A stretch of 38,230 nt of DNA from Parvibaculum sp. (GTDB lineage: Bacteria > Pseudomonadota > Alphaproteobacteria > Parvibaculales > Parvibaculaceae). The position numbers were made by a program, and so were the translations under genes. The DNA is taken from assembly GCF_030694575.1 (NCBI RefSeq), contig NZ_JAUYUS010000059.1:1-38230 (forward strand), given 5' to 3'. The notes under the pieces were generated by a model. That model was given only the letters and a program-made list of their open reading frames with translations, had not been told where the DNA came from and searched no databases. Positions 35,654 through 38,230 of the stretch are shown one piece after another. Each line of letters starts with the position of its first letter. Position 1 is the stretch's first letter.

Positions 35654-35686
35654 CGCCCTTCCGCCGTTCGCGGAAGGGCGTTTTTT
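35654..35686 (+). terminator. Terminator of pal
   Basis: CGCCCTTCCG (35654-35663) pairs with CGGAAGGGCG (35671-35680) and is followed by six Ts. Confidence 0.93.
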
Positions 35687-35765
35687 GTGCCAAAAGGCGG
35701 CCCCAATTTGGTCGCACTTGCACTTAAGATAGCGTCTCGATTTGAAATTCGAACGGGAGGTTCGA

Positions 35766-36662
35766 TTGCGGCACGATCGTCGCCAACCCAAATTCGCCCT
35801 TGTCGTTGCTGCGCTCGGCCTGCCGCTTCTGGTCGCGGGCTCGGCTATCGCTCAGTCGGGTGATACCGACCTGCGGTCGATCGGCAACCGGCTTGATCGC
35901 ATCGAGCGGGAAATTTCGGACATCCAGCGCCAGACCTATAGCGGTGGCGGCGGTTCCGGCGCGCCGACCGCCCTTGGCAGCGGCGCCAATTCCGCCGACC
36001 TGCAGTCGCGGCTCGTGGAGCTGGAGGACCAGGTGCGCGCCCTGACGGGCCGTCTCGAAGAGGCGAACCACCGCGCCGAACAAGCGGCCCGGGAACTCCA
36101 GACATTCAAGGCGGACGTGGAATTGCGGTTCCAGGACCTGCAGGGCGGCGCTGCTTCCGCGCCGGCCGGTGGGGATAGCGTCGCGCCCGCGCCGGCCGGA
36201 GGCACTCTCGGTACCGCGCCTGCCGATCAAGCATCGGCCGGGGGCGGAGCGACGCCGGCGCAGTCGGTTCTGCCCAGCGGTACGCCGCAGACGCAGTATG
36301 ATTTCGCGATCGATCTGATGAAGCGCGGTCAATATCCGCAGGCGCGCAATGCCTTCCTCGAATTCCTGCAGCTTCACCCGAAGCATGAATTGGCTGGTAA
36401 TGCCCAATATTGGCTGGGCGAGACCTATTACGCCGAGAACAACTACAAACAGGCGGGCGATGCCTTTCTCACCGGCTATACGACTTATGCGTCGAGCAGC
36501 AAGGCACCGGACAGCCTTCTCAAGCTCGGCATGAGCCTCGCCGCTCTCGGCAACAGCGATGCGGCGTGCACGGTCTGGGGTGAACTCGGCTCGCGTTTTC
36601 CGCAGGCGTCGCCATCTATCGTCGCCCGCGCGAAGCTTGAGCGCCAAAAGGCGGGCTGCTGA
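35766..36662 (+). CDS. ybgF: Tol-Pal system protein YbgF/CpoB
   Basis: The protein has 298 residues from TTG 35766. GGGAGG lies exactly five bases before this TTG, while the TTG at 35742 has no ribosome-binding site. The signal peptide ends SAIA. It is followed by a coiled coil (about 25-105, LRSIGNRLDRIEREISDIQ and LVELEDQVRALTGRLEEA) and an Ala/Gly/Pro linker. The C-terminal tetratricopeptide repeats (about 180-295) begin TQYDFAIDLMKRGQYPQA. It coordinates peptidoglycan synthesis with Tol-driven constriction. Confidence 0.93.
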   Translation: MRHDRRQPKFALVVAALGLPLLVAGSAIAQSGDTDLRSIGNRLDRIEREISDIQRQTYSGGGGSGAPTALGSGANSADLQSRLVELEDQVRALTGRLEEANHRAEQAARELQTFKADVELRFQDLQGGAASAPAGGDSVAPAPAGGTLGTAPADQASAGGGATPAQSVLPSGTPQTQYDFAIDLMKRGQYPQARNAFLEFLQLHPKHELAGNAQYWLGETYYAENNYKQAGDAFLTGYTTYASSSKAPDSLLKLGMSLAALGNSDAACTVWGELGSRFPQASPSIVARAKLERQKAGC

Positions 36663-36695
36663 CCCGCGTGACGCCGCTATAGAAGGGAAGGGGAC

Positions 36696-38045
36696 ATGAC
36701 CGCGCAGGATGAAACCGCGCGCTCGGCGTCTCGTCCCGTCTCCGCGGCCGAATTCGCTACCCGTCTCGCGTCCTTCAAACCTTCCAGGACGATCGCCATC
36801 GCCTTCTCCGGCGGCCCGGACTCGCTTGCTTTGCTCGTTCTCGCCGCGCAGTGGGCGAAGAAGCGTAAGGGCACGAGGCTTGTTGCCCTCACCGTCGACC
36901 ACGGGCTTCGTGCCGCTTCGGCTAAAGAAGCGCGTGTCGCCGCGCGTCTTTCGCGCACGCTTGGTATCGCCCATCGCATTCTCCGGTGGCAGGGAGATAA
37001 ACCCGCCAGCGGCGTTCAGGCAGCGGCGCGGGAGGCGCGTTATGCGCTTCTCCTCGCTGCGTGCCGTGCATCCGAGGCGGGCGATCTTCTCGTGGCGCAT
37101 CATCTGGAAGATCAAGCGGAAACTTTTCTGTTGCGGCTTGCGCGAGGCAGCGGTGTCGATGGTCTTGCGGCCATGCCGCCGTCGCGCCCGCTCGCCGAAG
37201 ATGAGTCGCAGGTCCGGCTTCTCCGCCCGCTTCTCGATCTGCCCCGTTCGCGGCTTCTCGCGACTGTCGCGCAGGCAGGCCTGGTCCCGATCGAAGATCC
37301 GAGCAATGAAAACGAGCGCTTCGACCGGGTGAAAGCTCGCAAGATGCTCGGGCTTCTGGCACCCCTCGGCCTCGATGCGGCTCGCCTCGCCCGCACGGCG
37401 GCGCATATGGCGCGCGCCCGCGCGGCACTTGAGGAGCAGACTTCGGCCCTGCTTCAGGCGTATGCCAAGCTCTCGCCTTTCGGGCATGTGGAGATGGACA
37501 TGGCAGCGCTTGCCGGCGCGCCTGCCGAAATCGGCCTGCGCGTTCTCGCGGCCCTGGCGCGTATCGTCGGCGGCGGTGCGTATGGACCGCGCATGGAGGC
37601 GCTGGAGAGTGTCCATGCCGCTATCGCGGCCGGCGCGCTCGAGCGGGGGCGGACGCTCCACGGCGTGAAATTCGCGACCTTGCGCGGTTGTCTCGTGGTG
37701 ACGCGGGAATTCGCCGGCGCACAGAAGGCGCCGCCGCTTGTCCTGAAAGCAGGCGGCGGGGGGGTATGGGATGGCCGTTTCAATGTCCAGCTTCTGAAGG
37801 CGCGCCGGGGCATGCAATATGAGGTAGGTGCCCTTGGCCCTGCCGGGCTGGCGGCATTGAAGGAGGCTGGCATTGTGCTTCCGGAAGGGCAACGGACTGC
37901 TCTTTTGGCCCTGCCTGGCCTTTGGCGGGAGGGCAGGTTGGCGGGTGCGCCTCATTTGGGGACGCTCGACCCGATCGTCGTGGTGCAAGCGTCTTTTCGC
38001 CGCGTACCGTTCATCAACCCCCAAGATAAGCCGGATCGGGCCTGA
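36696..38045 (+). CDS. tilS: tRNA(Ile)-lysidine synthase
   Basis: The protein has 449 residues. The PP-loop IAFSGGPDSLALL (about 32-44), the VDHGLR motif, HHLEDQAETFLLRLARGSG and the DPSNEN motif identify TilS. The enzyme puts lysidine on C34 of tRNA-Ile(CAU) so that it reads AUA. The C-terminal third is a weakly conserved TilS substrate-binding region. The tilS-ftsH order is widely conserved. Confidence 0.95.
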   Translation: MTAQDETARSASRPVSAAEFATRLASFKPSRTIAIAFSGGPDSLALLVLAAQWAKKRKGTRLVALTVDHGLRAASAKEARVAARLSRTLGIAHRILRWQGDKPASGVQAAAREARYALLLAACRASEAGDLLVAHHLEDQAETFLLRLARGSGVDGLAAMPPSRPLAEDESQVRLLRPLLDLPRSRLLATVAQAGLVPIEDPSNENERFDRVKARKMLGLLAPLGLDAARLARTAAHMARARAALEEQTSALLQAYAKLSPFGHVEMDMAALAGAPAEIGLRVLAALARIVGGGAYGPRMEALESVHAAIAAGALERGRTLHGVKFATLRGCLVVTREFAGAQKAPPLVLKAGGGGVWDGRFNVQLLKARRGMQYEVGALGPAGLAALKEAGIVLPEGQRTALLALPGLWREGRLAGAPHLGTLDPIVVVQASFRRVPFINPQDKPDRA

Positions 38046-38073
38046 ATGCCGCCGCAAGACAGGCCATGGGCAC

Positions 38074-38102
38074 TTGGTAAACCTTTCTCTGCTCACTATG
38101 TT
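38074..38102 (+). promoter_or_regulatory. Probable promoter of ftsH
   Basis: TTGGTA (38074-38079) and TATGTT (38097-38102) have a 17-base spacer, about 90 bases before the ftsH start. The -35 part also reads CTTG, the start of the alphaproteobacterial RpoH consensus, so heat control is possible but not shown. Confidence 0.45.
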
Positions 38103-38193
38103 CTTCTAGATTAGAAACGGTCGAGAAGCGGGGGCAAGCTGGCACGCACCCTGCAAAGCGATACCTGTCCTCAGGTGAGAAAAGGTAAGAACC

Positions 38194-38230
38194 TTGTCCA
38201 ATTTCAAGAATTTTGCTGTGTGGGTGCTGG
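38194..38230 (+). CDS. ftsH: ATP-dependent zinc metalloprotease FtsH, first codons only
   Basis: Only 12 codons lie in the window. From TTG 38194 they read (M)SNFKNFAVWVL, matching the start of alphaproteobacterial FtsH and leading into its first membrane span. AAAGGTAAGA lies at the right distance upstream, supporting the TTG start. Position after tilS agrees with the usual order. Confidence 0.8.
   Translation, partial: MSNFKNFAVWVL

Noticed and set aside
35724-38096. 790-codon minus-strand ORF opposite ybgF and tilS
   Set aside because: It is antisense to two well-recognised genes, has low-complexity Arg-rich composition and no domains; it is a GC-rich shadow frame.
38071-38102. Heat-shock (RpoH) promoter for ftsH
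   Set aside because: CTTG is present but the -10 spacing fits a sigma-70 promoter better; not claimed as RpoH.
1-38230. tRNA genes, CRISPR arrays, insertion sequences, prophage or attachment sites
   Set aside because: None seen: no cloverleaf or TPsiC-like GGTTCGAATCC, no spaced direct repeats, no transposase or integrase frames.

Overview
The window is a GC-rich chromosomal segment from an alphaproteobacterium. The evidence is the gene content: rcdA and trcR cell-cycle factors, a tkt-gap-pgk-fba cluster, 6S RNA between zapA and the 5-formyl-THF cyclo-ligase gene, ruvCAB directly followed by ybgC-tolQRAB-pal-ybgF-tilS-ftsH, and CtrA/CcrM-type motifs. The DUF1302 outer-membrane protein at the left edge and the REP style fit Parvibaculum or a relative, but the genus is an inference. 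I see no phage, insertion sequence, CRISPR array, tRNA or rRNA. Most of the window is core genome.

Layout. 1-3.6 kb: 3' part of a DUF1302 outer-membrane protein, then a tight operon of ECF sigma factor, small membrane protein (likely anti-sigma) and Met-rich, membrane-anchored CnrX/ZraP-like sensor. 3.6-3.8 kb: two inverted copies of a REP-like palindromic element. 3.9-6.6 kb (minus): trcR, a SYLF-domain secreted protein and a PIG3-type quinone oxidoreductase. 6.7-11.4 kb (plus except rpmE): DUF1192 protein, a probable small RNA behind a CtrA-like box, rcdA, rpmE (minus), an ABC exporter and a membrane-anchored paraoxonase homologue. 11.4-14.7 kb (minus): two small OmpA-like proteins, a MotA/TolQ-like channel and a MotB-like coiled-coil/OmpA protein, which look like one envelope machine. 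14.8-23.6 kb (minus): tkt, gap, pgk, fba, terminator, thiE, Sel1-repeat protein, efp, inositol monophosphatase. 23.8-27.2 kb (plus): DUF4164 protein, zapA, 6S RNA, 5-FCL, YmdB-family phosphoesterase, glycosyltransferase. 27.4-38.2 kb (plus): CtrA box plus GANTC site, yebC, ruvC-ruvA-ruvB-ybgC joined by ATGA overlaps, tolQ-tolR-tolA-tolB-pal-ybgF, tilS and the first codons of ftsH.

The genes fall into envelope constriction and integrity (Tol-Pal, the second MotA/MotB-like pair, ZapA), central carbon metabolism (tkt/gap/pgk/fba), Holliday-junction repair (RuvABC) and cell-cycle control (RcdA, TrcR, CtrA boxes). The less explained items are the four-gene channel/OmpA module, the sigma/anti-sigma/sensor operon, the small RNA before rcdA and the CtrA/CcrM site before yebC-ruvCAB. 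I found no clear new defence or mobile system.
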